From positions 1 through 50,171 of the forward strand of contig JAEZLZ010000051.1 in the NCBI GenBank assembly GCA_023415055.1: DNA of 50,171 nucleotides, read 5' to 3'. Shown here piece after piece: positions 23,533 to 31,474 of the stretch. A program made the translations under genes and the position numbers. The DNA comes from Bacillota bacterium (GTDB lineage: Bacteria > Bacillota > Clostridia > Lachnospirales > Lachnospiraceae). Under the pieces are notes generated by a model that saw only the letters and a program-made list of their open reading frames with translations, had not been told where the DNA came from and ran no database searches. Each line of letters starts with the position of its first letter. Positions within the stretch are counted from its first letter, which is position 1.

Positions 23533-24570
23533 ATGGGAAAGAATATTACGATGAAAGATGTAGCCAGAGATCTGGGCGTCAGCATCGTAACCGTATCAAA
23601 AGCATTATCGGATAAAGAAGGCGTCAGTGATTCGGTAAGGGAAGCAATCAAACAGAAAGCGGAAGAGTTAGGATATCGATATAACTTTCTGGGAAAGAGC
23701 ATGAAGGAAGGTATGAATTACAACATTGGTGTTCTTGTTGCTGAGCAATTCATGAATGATAGTGCCTTTTATGCTAAGATGTATCAGACGATTGTCAAAG
23801 ATCTTCTGATTTTCGATTTCTTCGGGATTCTGGAAGTGGTAACTGAGGAGGAGGAAAAAGCGGGAGGATTGCCCCGTATGCTTCAAAATAGTAAAGTAGA
23901 TGGAATCGTCATCCTGGGACAGATGCGAAGACGCTATCTTGAGAAGATAGCAGAAGTCGGTATACCCTTTATTTTTCTTGATTTTGAGGATGATCGGTTT
24001 AAAGTAGATACGATAATCAGCGACAGCTTTCATGGTGCTTATGAAATTACAAATCATTTGATTGAATTGGGTCATAAGGATATTGGCTTTGTAGGAAACA
24101 TCAATGCGACCACCAGTATCATGGATCGATATATCGGATATTATAAATCACTTCGAGAGCATAACCTGAGAATCAGAGAAGAATGGCTTCTCAGCGACCG
24201 CGATGAGCATGGGAAATTTACAAAACTTAAGCTACCGGAGATAATGCCGACAGCTTTTGTATGCAATTGTGATGAGGTGGCATACAGTTTCATTCTTCAA
24301 CTGAAAAAAGCAGGTTATCGTATACCGGAGGATATCTCGGTAGTTGGTTTTGATAATTATATCTATGCGACCCTAAGCGATCCGACAATCACCACAGTGG
24401 AAGTAAATGTCGAAGCAATGGCCGAGGCAGCGGTAAATTCCATCATGAAGCGGATTAAGCAGCCAACAGAGGATTATGGCAGAAAGGTAATCAGTGGAAG
24501 AATCGTATATCGGAATTCAGCTGCAGTACCCGGTATTGAGGTAAAAGAATTCGGGGAAAAGAAGAAATAA
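23533..24570 (+). CDS. LacI-family regulator of the mannose/mannan operon
   Basis: A 345-residue repressor. The HTH reads ITMKDVARDLGVSIVTVSKAL, with hinge region GYRYNFLGKSMKEG. The effector domain has FVGNINATTSIMDRYIGY and VVGFDNYIYATLSDPTITTV. The ATG at 23533 has GGAGG seven nt upstream. An ATG eight codons earlier lies before that ribosome site and is rejected. A promoter with a long operator begins directly after its stop, in front of manA, so it most likely represses manA, the epimerase and GH130. The effector may be a mannose-containing sugar; that is an inference from the neighbours. Confidence 0.9.
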   Translation: MGKNITMKDVARDLGVSIVTVSKALSDKEGVSDSVREAIKQKAEELGYRYNFLGKSMKEGMNYNIGVLVAEQFMNDSAFYAKMYQTIVKDLLIFDFFGILEVVTEEEEKAGGLPRMLQNSKVDGIVILGQMRRRYLEKIAEVGIPFIFLDFEDDRFKVDTIISDSFHGAYEITNHLIELGHKDIGFVGNINATTSIMDRYIGYYKSLREHNLRIREEWLLSDRDEHGKFTKLKLPEIMPTAFVCNCDEVAYSFILQLKKAGYRIPEDISVVGFDNYIYATLSDPTITTVEVNVEAMAEAAVNSIMKRIKQPTEDYGRKVISGRIVYRNSAAVPGIEVKEFGEKKK

Positions 24571-24573
24571 ACA

Positions 24574-24602
24574 TTGACAATTTTAATAACGTAATTTAGA
24601 AT
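24574..24602 (+). promoter_or_regulatory. Promoter of manA-epimerase-GH130 operon
   Basis: TTGACA, 17 bp, TAGAAT: one mismatch from consensus. Transcription would start near 24609, within the operator at 24603-24632. Confidence 0.88.
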
Positions 24603-24632
24603 AATATTTAAGTTAACGATAACTTAAATATT
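24603..24632. promoter_or_regulatory. 30-bp palindromic LacI-type operator
   Basis: Arms AATATTTAAGTTA and TAACTTAAATATT are perfectly complementary over 13 bp. The four bases between them are ACGA, with the CG at the exact centre as in LacI-family operators. It covers the expected transcription start, so a bound repressor would block initiation. Confidence 0.88.
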
Positions 24633-24675
24633 GTTCTAGCTTACATCATAAATGAGAAGAAAGTGAGCCATTACA

Positions 24676-25608
24676 ATGAAAAATCCATTATTTTTAGAAC
24701 CTGTTTTTAAGACAATGATTTGGGGAGGCAATAAGCTGGCAACGGAATTCGGTTATTCCATTCCCGGTAATAATACGGGAGAATGCTGGGCAATCAGTGC
24801 GCATAAAAACGGTGATTGCACGATCAAAAGCGGGGAATATCAGGGTAAGACCTTAAGCTGGCTATGGGATAACAAGAAAGAGTTGTTTGGTAATACACCG
24901 GGAGAGGTATTTCCTCTGCTGATTAAGATTATCGATGCTAAGACTGACCTGAGTATTCAAGTTCATCCCGATGATAACTATGCTAGAGAAAAAGAAAACG
25001 GGGCTCTCGGTAAGACGGAATGCTGGTATATTCTTGATTGTGACGAGGACGGGGAGATTGTCATCGGACATAATGCCAGAGACAAAGAGGAACTTACTCA
25101 GATGATTCGGGAGAAGCGCTGGCAGGAGCTAATCCGGGTGTGCCCGATAAAAAAGGGGGATTTCTTTCAGATCGAACCCGGTACGGTACATGCCATCAAG
25201 AAGGGAACCATGATTCTAGAGACCCAGCAGAATAGTGATATCACTTATCGTCTCTATGATTATGACCGTCTTGATAACGGTAAACCCCGAGAACTTCATA
25301 TTGATAAAAGCATCGATGTCATTCGCTGTCCGCATACCGATCCGGAGGTTGGCGGTAATACCATCAATAGTGAAAATTGCGACATCGAAGAGCTGATCCG
25401 TTGTGATTACTATACCGTAAGACGTGTACGTATTCATGGGGAGCAGGAATTCGAGCAGCAGGAGAAATTTCTTACTATCAGTGTGATTGGCGGCAGTGGC
25501 ACAATTGATGAGACTCCATTAAAAAAAGGAGATCATCTTATCCTCCCTTATGGCTATGGTAGCTATTGTCTTAAGGGAGATATGGAATTGATTTTGTCAA
25601 ACATTTAA
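24676..25608 (+). CDS. manA: Mannose-6-phosphate isomerase, class I
   Basis: Interconverts mannose 6-phosphate and fructose 6-phosphate in the cytoplasm. It has 310 residues, the short Firmicute form. It has a cupin-fold zinc site with His97 in IQVHPDD, Glu115 in GKTECWYIL and His172 in PGTVHAI, plus the N-terminal IWGGNKLATEFG. Being first in the operon with a 2-epimerase and a GH130 phosphorylase, it would pass mannose from mannan into glycolysis once mannose 1-phosphate is converted to the 6-phosphate by a mutase not found here. The ribosome site is weak (AAGTGAG region). A LacI operator controls it. Confidence 0.95.
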   Translation: MKNPLFLEPVFKTMIWGGNKLATEFGYSIPGNNTGECWAISAHKNGDCTIKSGEYQGKTLSWLWDNKKELFGNTPGEVFPLLIKIIDAKTDLSIQVHPDDNYAREKENGALGKTECWYILDCDEDGEIVIGHNARDKEELTQMIREKRWQELIRVCPIKKGDFFQIEPGTVHAIKKGTMILETQQNSDITYRLYDYDRLDNGKPRELHIDKSIDVIRCPHTDPEVGGNTINSENCDIEELIRCDYYTVRRVRIHGEQEFEQQEKFLTISVIGGSGTIDETPLKKGDHLILPYGYGSYCLKGDMELILSNI

Positions 25609-25639
25609 AAGTTTTAAATTTAATATGGGAGGCTCTACG

Positions 25640-26809
25640 ATGAGGGTAGATGAAATAAAAGAGCATTTGAGGAGGGACCTTATTCCGTTTTGGAAGAACC
25701 TAAAGGATAACGAGTTCGGCGGTTTCTATGGGGAGATGGATTTCGATCTGAACTTATATAAGAATGCAGACAAGGGCGGCATTCTTAACAGCAGAATTCT
25801 TTGGTTCTTCTCAAATGCATATATAACCTTACAGGAGGAAGATTGCCTTAAGTATGCCACTTGGGCATATGAGTTTTTGAAGACAGCCTTTCTTGATAAA
25901 GAACATGGCGGAGTATACTGGTCCGTAACTTATGACGGCAGACCTTCGGATGACACCAAGCATACCTATAACCAGGCTTTTGCCGTATACGGACTTGCCT
26001 CTTATTATAATGCGACAGGGGACATGGAAGCCCTTACCTTAGCATATTCGCTGATCGATAAGATTGAAAAATATTGCAGGGATGATATCGGATATCTGGA
26101 GGCATTTGACCGTTGCTTTGGTCCTGCTTCCAATGAAAAGCTGTCAGAAAACGGAGTGATGGCCGGAAGAACGATGAATACCTTATTGCATCTTCTGGAA
26201 GCATATACTGAGGTTTACCGTGTGGATAAAAACACCGAAATCGCGTATAAGATTCGCTGGATGCTGAACGTATTTGCAGATAAAGTCTATAATTCTGGAA
26301 AGAAAAGGCTTGAGGTATTCTTTGACTCTGATATGAATTCTCTGATAGATCTCAATTCCTATGGTCATGATATCGAAGCATCCTGGCTGATTGACCGGAG
26401 TGTTGAGGTCCTTGGCGACCCAGAGCTCGCAGAGAAGATCTCACCGATCACGAGGGAGTTGACGGCTCATATTCATGCGGTAGCTATGGATGAGACTTCG
26501 CTCTATAATGAGTGCGAAGCTGGCCATCTTGATACAAAGAAGGTCTGGTGGGTGCAAGCGGAGGCGATTCTGGGCTTTTTAAACGGGTATCAGAAGGAGC
26601 CTGCCAAGACAGAGTATCTGGAAAGTGCAGTTAAGATATGGGATTATATCAAGACCTACATGATTGATTCCAGAGAAGGTTCTGAGTGGTTCTTTGAACT
26701 GATGCAAGACGGCACACCGATTCACAGGGAGATCGTCGGACCCTGGAAATGTCCTTATCATAATGGCAGAATGTGTTTTGAGATCATCAATAGAAAGCTT
26801 GTGTTTTAG
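25640..26809 (+). CDS. Cellobiose 2-epimerase (AGE family)
   Basis: Converts the reducing-end residue of beta-1,4 disaccharides at C2, for example mannobiose to mannosyl-glucose. It has 389 residues of (alpha/alpha)6 barrel. The N-terminus MRVDEIKEHLRRDLIPFW, then FGGFYGEM, DKGGILNSRILWFFSNAY, and the C-terminal EWFFELMQDGTP closely follow characterised cellobiose 2-epimerases such as that of Ruminococcus albus. The ATG at 25640 has GGGAGG seven nt upstream; an ATG five codons earlier contains that site. The gene lies between manA and a GH130_1 gene, which is the known mannan pathway order. N-acetylglucosamine epimerase activity is less likely in this context. Confidence 0.9.
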   Translation: MRVDEIKEHLRRDLIPFWKNLKDNEFGGFYGEMDFDLNLYKNADKGGILNSRILWFFSNAYITLQEEDCLKYATWAYEFLKTAFLDKEHGGVYWSVTYDGRPSDDTKHTYNQAFAVYGLASYYNATGDMEALTLAYSLIDKIEKYCRDDIGYLEAFDRCFGPASNEKLSENGVMAGRTMNTLLHLLEAYTEVYRVDKNTEIAYKIRWMLNVFADKVYNSGKKRLEVFFDSDMNSLIDLNSYGHDIEASWLIDRSVEVLGDPELAEKISPITRELTAHIHAVAMDETSLYNECEAGHLDTKKVWWVQAEAILGFLNGYQKEPAKTEYLESAVKIWDYIKTYMIDSREGSEWFFELMQDGTPIHREIVGPWKCPYHNGRMCFEIINRKLVF

Positions 26810-26823
26810 ACATTACATAAATA

Positions 26824-26842
26824 AGCATATTAAGAATATGCT
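26824..26842 (+). other. Intercistronic hairpin in the mannan operon
   Basis: AGCATATT / AATATGCT pair perfectly around AAG, between the epimerase and GH130 genes. There is no T run, so this is probably an RNA-processing or stability element. Confidence 0.5.
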
Positions 26843-26881
26843 GCGGCTAAAGTCAAAGTTTATAGTAAAATGGAGGTTATT

Positions 26882-28048
26882 ATGCATCCGAGATATTATA
26901 TTGAATCAGAAAAATATGAGAGACTGATCTCAAAAAAGAATGAGATCAGCACAATTTATAATGGTATGTATGATCGCTATGAAAATCCGGTTTTAACAAA
27001 TGAACATATTCCGCTCTTCTGGAAATATGATCTTAATGAAAATACGAATCCCTATTTTATGGAGAGACTTGGGGTGAATGCGGTATTTAACTCCGGAGCG
27101 ATTGAGCTCGATGGAAAATTCTATCTTGTTGCAAGAATTGAGGGAAATGACAGAAAATCCTTCTTTGGGGTTGCAGAAAGCGATAATCCTGTAGAAGGCT
27201 TTCGCTTCTGGGATTATCCGGTTCAACTTCCGGATACCTGTGCATACGAAACTAACGTCTATGATATGCGTCTGACAAAGCATGAGGATGGTTATATCTA
27301 TGGTGTATTCTGCTCAGAAAGCAAGGATGCCGAGAATTCGGATTTATCTGCCGCAGTTGCAGAAGCAGGGATTGTCCGTACGAAGGATCTAAAAACCTGG
27401 GAGAGACTGAACAACCTAAAGACCTTACAATCACCCCAGCAAAGAAATGTGGTATTGCATCCTGAGTTTGTTCATGGGAAATATATGTTTTATACCCGTC
27501 CGATGGACGGCTTTATCGAGACCGGTTCCGGCGGCGGTATCGGGGTGGGCCTTTGCGAGGATATCACTAATGCAGTGATTGATGAAGAGGTCATCACCAG
27601 TCGGAGAAAGTATCATACAATTACAGAAGCAAAGAACGGTGCCGGTGCTGTACCGATCAAGACAGATAAAGGATGGATTCATATTGCTCACGGCGTTCGA
27701 AATACAGCGGCTGGTCTTCGTTATGTGATCTATGTCTTTGCAACTGACTTAAAGGATCCTTCGAAAGTAATTGCGGAGCCCTCCGGGTTTTATATCGCTC
27801 CCCAAGGAATAGAACGTATTGGTGACGTATCAAATGTAGTGTTTACGAACGGAGCTATTGCCAGAGATAATGGAGAAGTATATATCTATTATGCTTCATC
27901 GGACACTAGACTCCATGTAGCTGCAACAACAATTGACCGCTTAGTTGATTATACCTTCCGCACCCCGAACGATCCTCTTCGCTCCATAGAATGTGTGCAA
28001 CAGCGATGCGATCTGATCAGGAATAATCTTGAACTGTTACATAGATAG
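26882..28048 (+). CDS. GH130_1 4-O-beta-D-mannosyl-D-glucose phosphorylase
   Basis: Splits mannosyl-beta-1,4-glucose with phosphate to mannose 1-phosphate and glucose in the cytoplasm. It has 388 residues of five-bladed beta-propeller. Stretches typical of subfamily 1 are YDRYENPVLT, NPYFMERLGVNAVFNSGAI, VARIEGNDRKSFFGVAES and NVYDMRLTKHEDGYIYG, the last containing the catalytic-type Asp. No signal peptide. The ATG at 26882 follows GGAGG by five nt; an ATG four codons upstream overlaps it. Together with the preceding epimerase it completes the mannobiose route. No terminator is visible before the next LacI gene. Confidence 0.92.
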   Translation: MHPRYYIESEKYERLISKKNEISTIYNGMYDRYENPVLTNEHIPLFWKYDLNENTNPYFMERLGVNAVFNSGAIELDGKFYLVARIEGNDRKSFFGVAESDNPVEGFRFWDYPVQLPDTCAYETNVYDMRLTKHEDGYIYGVFCSESKDAENSDLSAAVAEAGIVRTKDLKTWERLNNLKTLQSPQQRNVVLHPEFVHGKYMFYTRPMDGFIETGSGGGIGVGLCEDITNAVIDEEVITSRRKYHTITEAKNGAGAVPIKTDKGWIHIAHGVRNTAAGLRYVIYVFATDLKDPSKVIAEPSGFYIAPQGIERIGDVSNVVFTNGAIARDNGEVYIYYASSDTRLHVAATTIDRLVDYTFRTPNDPLRSIECVQQRCDLIRNNLELLHR

Positions 28049-28061
28049 TTATAAAAGATAC

Positions 28062-28114
28062 TTGAAAGTAATAATAAATTGTAGTAAACTTCGATTGTGC
28101 AATATTGTGCATAA
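28062..28114 (+). promoter_or_regulatory. Promoter and GTGCA-type operator of the third LacI gene
   Basis: TTGAAA (28062-28067), 17 bp, TAAACT (28085-28090) is a plausible promoter. Just downstream, TTGTGCAATATTGTGCATAA (28095-28114) has two GTGCA half-sites 10 bp apart. Very similar sequences, inverted, lie in front of the GH130_2 gene at 29386 and 29429. Confidence 0.5.
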
Positions 28115-28205
28115 TAATTACGTATGCATGACATATGTGGCTTTCTGCATTTGAATCTGAAGGACGGATGAGAAGCATATGTGATCATAAGAGGAGATAA
28201 CAGGA

Positions 28206-29243
28206 ATGAAGAAGGTTACTATACAGGACGTTGCAAAGGAGCTGAATCTATCCAGAAATACCGTGGCAAAGGCTTTGAATAACAGTGATACGGTCTCCTA
28301 TGAAACCAGATATGTGGTTATTGAGAAGGCTTATGAGATGGGGTATTCCAGGCTGTCACCGGTCGTGATGAATGAATTTAAGTTAAGAAATAAAGTAGAT
28401 GATACCAAGACAATTGTAGTTTTGACCAGAAGAGAGATATCTGTCTTTTGGAACAGCATCATCATGGGTATCTCGGATGAATTGAATAAATACGGCTGCA
28501 GGCTGCAATTCAATTTTATCAGCGAACAGGACGAAAAAAATCTGGTGCTTCCACTCGATCTTCAGGCAGAGGTTAACGGAATCATTATCCTCAGTGTCTT
28601 TTCTGATGATTATATTGATCAGATTATGAAGCAGAATATTCCAGTTGTATTTCTGGACGCACCTAACAATCCGAACGGTATGACCCAACACGGAGATGTC
28701 ATCATCTGCGAGGGAATGAACAGTGTTAAGAAGATTACGATGGAGCTGATAGCCCATGGTATGAAACGAATAGGATTTATCGGTGATATCACCTACTGTA
28801 AATCTATCAATGAACGTTATCAGGGATATCAAAACGCGTTGCAGGCGTCAGGTATCGAAATGGACGACTCTATAGTAGCAGTTTATCATGCACCCAATCG
28901 ATTTTACAAAACTGAGGAAGTGGATAAGGCTCTGAGCAGTTTCGCTGCTTTACCGGAGGCAATTGTATGTGCCAATGATGATATTGCCCTTGACACCATA
29001 CGTTGTCTTAGGGCTAGAGGATTCTCTGTACCGCAGGATGTGGCTGTTTCCGGTTATGATAATGTGGAAGGAATGGCACAAGTAGAGCCTTTCCTCACTA
29101 CTGTCCGTGTCGGTAATCAAAGATTGGGAAGAAGATTGGTGCAACAACTGATGTGGAGAATTCAGAATCCTACCTTTCCCAAGGAAATGATCTATATCGA
29201 AGTCGAAGTAATCTTTCGTCAATCCTCGAATAAAGTCAATTAG
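28206..29243 (+). CDS. LacI-family regulator between the two GH130 genes
   Basis: A 345-residue repressor. The HTH reads VTIQDVAKELNLSRNTVAKAL: the recognition helix has SRNTVAKAL instead of the usual TVSRVL-like sequence. The hinge (GYSRLSPVVMNEF) departs from the usual AA-L pattern. The effector domain includes RIGFIGDITYCKSINERYQGY and VAVSGYDNVEGMAQVEPFLTTV. AGAGGAGAT precedes the ATG. The GTGCA-containing sites in front of this gene and before GH130_2 suggest autoregulation plus control of GH130_2, separate from the manA operator type. The ligand may be a mannooligosaccharide; this is inferred. Confidence 0.9.
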   Translation: MKKVTIQDVAKELNLSRNTVAKALNNSDTVSYETRYVVIEKAYEMGYSRLSPVVMNEFKLRNKVDDTKTIVVLTRREISVFWNSIIMGISDELNKYGCRLQFNFISEQDEKNLVLPLDLQAEVNGIIILSVFSDDYIDQIMKQNIPVVFLDAPNNPNGMTQHGDVIICEGMNSVKKITMELIAHGMKRIGFIGDITYCKSINERYQGYQNALQASGIEMDDSIVAVYHAPNRFYKTEEVDKALSSFAALPEAIVCANDDIALDTIRCLRARGFSVPQDVAVSGYDNVEGMAQVEPFLTTVRVGNQRLGRRLVQQLMWRIQNPTFPKEMIYIEVEVIFRQSSNKVN

Positions 29244-29282
29244 ATTATAAATAATGAGTACAAAATGAAATTATAGTATATG

Positions 29283-29303
29283 TGGTCAAGCTTTGCTGGA
29301 CAC
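29283..29303. repeat. Inverted copy of the GTCCAGC element
   Basis: Read on the minus strand it matches the element at 1291-1311 (GTGTCCAGC, R, AAGCT, GACC). As there, it sits beside an intrinsic terminator. Confidence 0.55.
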
Positions 29304-29310
29304 ACGGGAC

Positions 29311-29349
29311 AAATAAGAAGCGGCAGAATAGTGCCGCTTCTTATTTTTT
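29311..29349 (+). terminator. Terminator after the third LacI gene
   Basis: AATAAGAAGCGGCA pairs perfectly with TGCCGCTTCTTATT around GAATAG, followed by a T run. Confidence 0.94.
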
Positions 29350-29368
29350 GATATTGCCAAAGTGAATC

Positions 29369-29447
29369 TTGTATTTTTGACATTGTTGTGCTACAATGCA
29401 CACATAAGGCAAATATAATGTGATAATAAATGCACTATAATGCACGA
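29369..29447 (+). promoter_or_regulatory. GH130_2 promoter with two GTGCA-type operators
   Basis: TTGTAT (29369-29374), 17 bp, TACAAT (29392-29397) with an extended TGC. TTGTGCTACAATGCACA (29386-29402) overlaps the -10. AATGCACTATAATGCACGA (29429-29447) lies downstream. Both match, inverted, the site at 28095. Confidence 0.6.
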
Positions 29448-29522
29448 TTCAAGTATTATTTTTTCATAACAGAGAAACAAGCATCTATATTCAAACAATA
29501 CATAGAGGAGGTAAAGAGAAAT

Positions 29523-30542
29523 ATGAGTAATGTAAAAATAAAAACTAATCATCTTCCCAATATACCTTGGCAGGATAAGCCTGAGAATCAGATCGGACCG
29601 GTATGGAGATATACAGAGAATCCGATTATCGATCGGAATCCGCTTCCCGGAGTTGCCAGAATCTTTAATAGTGCTGTCATTCCATACCAGGGTGAATTCA
29701 TTGGCGTATTCCGTGCCGAGCAAGTGGACGGTATTCCCTTTCTTTATCTAGGATACAGTAAGGATGGTATTCATTGGACTTATGAACCGAAGAAGATCCC
29801 GTTTGAAAATGAGAAGGGTGAACCCTTTATGCCAAGATACGCCTATGATCCGCGATTGATTCAGGTGGAGGACACCTACTATATCATCTGGTGTACCGAC
29901 TTTTACGGTGCTGCCCTGGGATTGGCAAAAACCACTGACTTTAAGAAGTTTGTGAGAATTGAGAATCCTTTCCTGCCTTTTAATCGAAACGGAGTTCTCT
30001 TCCCAAGAAAGATCAATGGTAATTTTGTACTGCTTTCCAGACCGAGTGACAGTGGCCATACACCCTTTGGGGATGTTTTCCTTAGTGAAAGTCCCGATCT
30101 GACCTTCTGGGGCAAACATCGACATGTAATGGCAAGAGGAAGCCAGTGGTGGCAGTCGTTGAAGATCGGTGGAGGAGCAGCACCGATCGAAACAAGTGAA
30201 GGCTGGTTACTGTTTTACCACGGAGTAACCGGTACCTGTAACGGTTATGTTTATAGTATGGGCGCTTGCATTCTGGACATTGAGAATCCCTCTATTGTAA
30301 AGTACCGCTGCAATAACTTTATCCTTACGCCGGAGACCTGGTATGAGGAGCGTGGCTTTGTAGCGAATGTAGTATTCCCTTGTGCAGCTTTAACAGATGC
30401 TGACACAGGAAGAATCGCAATATACTATGGTGCAGCTGACAGCTATGTAGGTCTTGCCTTTACCAAAATTGACGACATCGTCGATTATGTTAAGGCAAAT
30501 GATGCAGCTACGGCGGATGATAAAAACAATGGTATTCTATAG
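29523..30542 (+). CDS. GH130_2 beta-1,4-mannooligosaccharide phosphorylase
   Basis: Phosphorolyses longer beta-1,4-mannooligosaccharides to mannose 1-phosphate in the cytoplasm. It has 339 residues of five-bladed propeller. Visible stretches are WRYTENPIIDRNPLPGVARIFNSAV, broken here as motif ends WRYTEN and ARIFNSAV, then VFRAEQVDG, YAYDPRLIQVEDTYYIIW with the catalytic-type Asp, and LLFYHGV. It is divergent from the GH130_1 paralogue and shorter, as expected for subfamily 2. The start at 29523 follows GAGGAGGT by ten nt; the long upstream in-frame extension overlaps the operators. It has its own promoter and is the last gene before convergent rhodanese. GH130_2 includes other mannosidic specificities. 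Confidence 0.88.
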   Translation: MSNVKIKTNHLPNIPWQDKPENQIGPVWRYTENPIIDRNPLPGVARIFNSAVIPYQGEFIGVFRAEQVDGIPFLYLGYSKDGIHWTYEPKKIPFENEKGEPFMPRYAYDPRLIQVEDTYYIIWCTDFYGAALGLAKTTDFKKFVRIENPFLPFNRNGVLFPRKINGNFVLLSRPSDSGHTPFGDVFLSESPDLTFWGKHRHVMARGSQWWQSLKIGGGAAPIETSEGWLLFYHGVTGTCNGYVYSMGACILDIENPSIVKYRCNNFILTPETWYEERGFVANVVFPCAALTDADTGRIAIYYGAADSYVGLAFTKIDDIVDYVKANDAATADDKNNGIL

Positions 30543-30561
30543 GTTAGCCTTGTAGAATTGT

Positions 30562-30605
30562 TATTCGTGACAATAGAAAGTTCGCGAAGCGTGCTTTCTA
30601 CCGTT
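30562..30605. repeat. Intergenic palindromic repeat, copy C
   Basis: Third copy of the ATAGAAAG / CTTTCTA element, with GCGAAGC at 30584-30590. It contains the stop codon of the minus-strand rhodanese gene (CTA at 30598-30600 on the plus strand). Confidence 0.82.
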
Positions 30606-31038
30606 GACCGGCTACAACATCATAAGGCCAGTCGATGATACCTCCGAAATCATAGATCTGAGAATAGCCCAACTCGCTTAATACCTTAGCAGCAAGTGCA
30701 CTTCGTCTACCGCTGCGACAATAGACCAGTATGACAGCGTCCTTATCAGTAAGAAGCTCCTCTGCCTTCTCGGAGATTTCATAATCCGGGATCAGAATGG
30801 CACCTTCAATATGACTCTCGTCATATTCTTCCTGAGTCCTGACATCAAGTATGATTGGGGTGGCCGTATCCATCATTTCCTTTGCTTTCTCCGGACTGAT
30901 TTTCTCAAGTACCGGAACAGTAGAGGTGGCGGCAGGGGAAGGATCGTCGGAAGATTGACCTGTGCTGCAGCCGGTAAACGTTAATAGAATGGATAACGCG
31001 GCTATCGAAAACATAAGTGATTTAAAATATTTTGTCAT
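30598..31038 (-). CDS. Rhodanese-domain lipoprotein
   Basis: A predicted sulfurtransferase outside the membrane, 146 residues. The lipoprotein signal ends at Cys24 (LTFTGC). A Ser/Pro/Thr linker (about 25-42) follows, then one rhodanese domain with LDVRTQEEYDESHIEGAI. The active-site loop VYCRSGRRS has Cys107, and GGIIDWPYDVV lies near the end. AAGGAGG precedes the ATG by about 11 nt. It lies downstream of a small DUF6132 protein on the same strand with 65 nt between, probably one unit for thiol or sulfur handling. The stop codon lies within repeat copy C. The substrate is unknown. Confidence 0.92.
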   Translation of the reverse strand: MTKYFKSLMFSIAALSILLTFTGCSTGQSSDDPSPAATSTVPVLEKISPEKAKEMMDTATPIILDVRTQEEYDESHIEGAILIPDYEISEKAEELLTDKDAVILVYCRSGRRSALAAKVLSELGYSQIYDFGGIIDWPYDVVAGQR

Positions 31039-31103
31039 AATTAAGTACTACCTCCTTGACTATTATTGCTTTTGTTTTTACATAGCTCACTTGATATTCT
31101 ATC

Positions 31104-31271
31104 CTAGGATGCAGCTACCATCAACCCAAGAACTGCTCCATAGATAGTGGAGCGAAGCGGTGTTTTTGTAAGTGGGCAGGCACCGGTAGGACAGCCTACC
31201 AGCTTATAATATATAAATCCTCCGATGGCACCGATCACAGTACCGACTAGTAATTTTAGAATGGATGGCAT
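31104..31271 (-). CDS. DUF6132-like small membrane protein
   Basis: A 55-residue protein beginning MPSILKLLVGTVIGAIGG. It has two hydrophobic segments (about 4-24 and 42-54) joined by a short loop, VGCPTGACPLTKTP, with Cys27 and Cys32. The pattern GCxTGxCPLT...STIYGAVLG is the one I know from DUF6132 proteins, often found near rhodaneses and sulfur genes. GGAGG lies nine nt before the ATG. It is directly upstream of the rhodanese lipoprotein, with a palindrome (31304-31321) in the promoter region. The two-Cys loop could relay sulfur or redox equivalents; that is inferred. Confidence 0.8.
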   Translation of the reverse strand: MPSILKLLVGTVIGAIGGFIYYKLVGCPTGACPLTKTPLRSTIYGAVLGLMVAAS

Positions 31272-31303
31272 TCTTGTATCCTCCTTATGTTTTCCTTATA
31301 CTT

Positions 31304-31321
31304 TGACACTTATAAGTATCA
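31304..31321. promoter_or_regulatory. 18-bp palindrome before DUF6132-rhodanese
   Basis: TGACACTTATAAGTATCA is palindromic except for one base pair. It lies 33 bp upstream of the minus-strand start. An operator for an unlinked thiol or metal sensor is plausible; no regulator gene is adjacent. Confidence 0.5.
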
Positions 31322-31474
31322 TGAGCTGATTGTATCCAAAATGGGAGCTTGAGTCTGTGATGTTATCACAGGTGAGTAAAAGATCAGAATAATTTGAAAA
31401 TAGAAGCATAATCTGAGCTTTCCCCAGATATGTATTATTGAAAGCTATATTAATGTATCAACTAAGGGGAAGCT

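Noticed and set aside
31146..31156. GCGAAGC heptamer as another repeat copy
   Set aside because: It lies inside the DUF6132 coding sequence at conserved codons and lacks the flanking arms.
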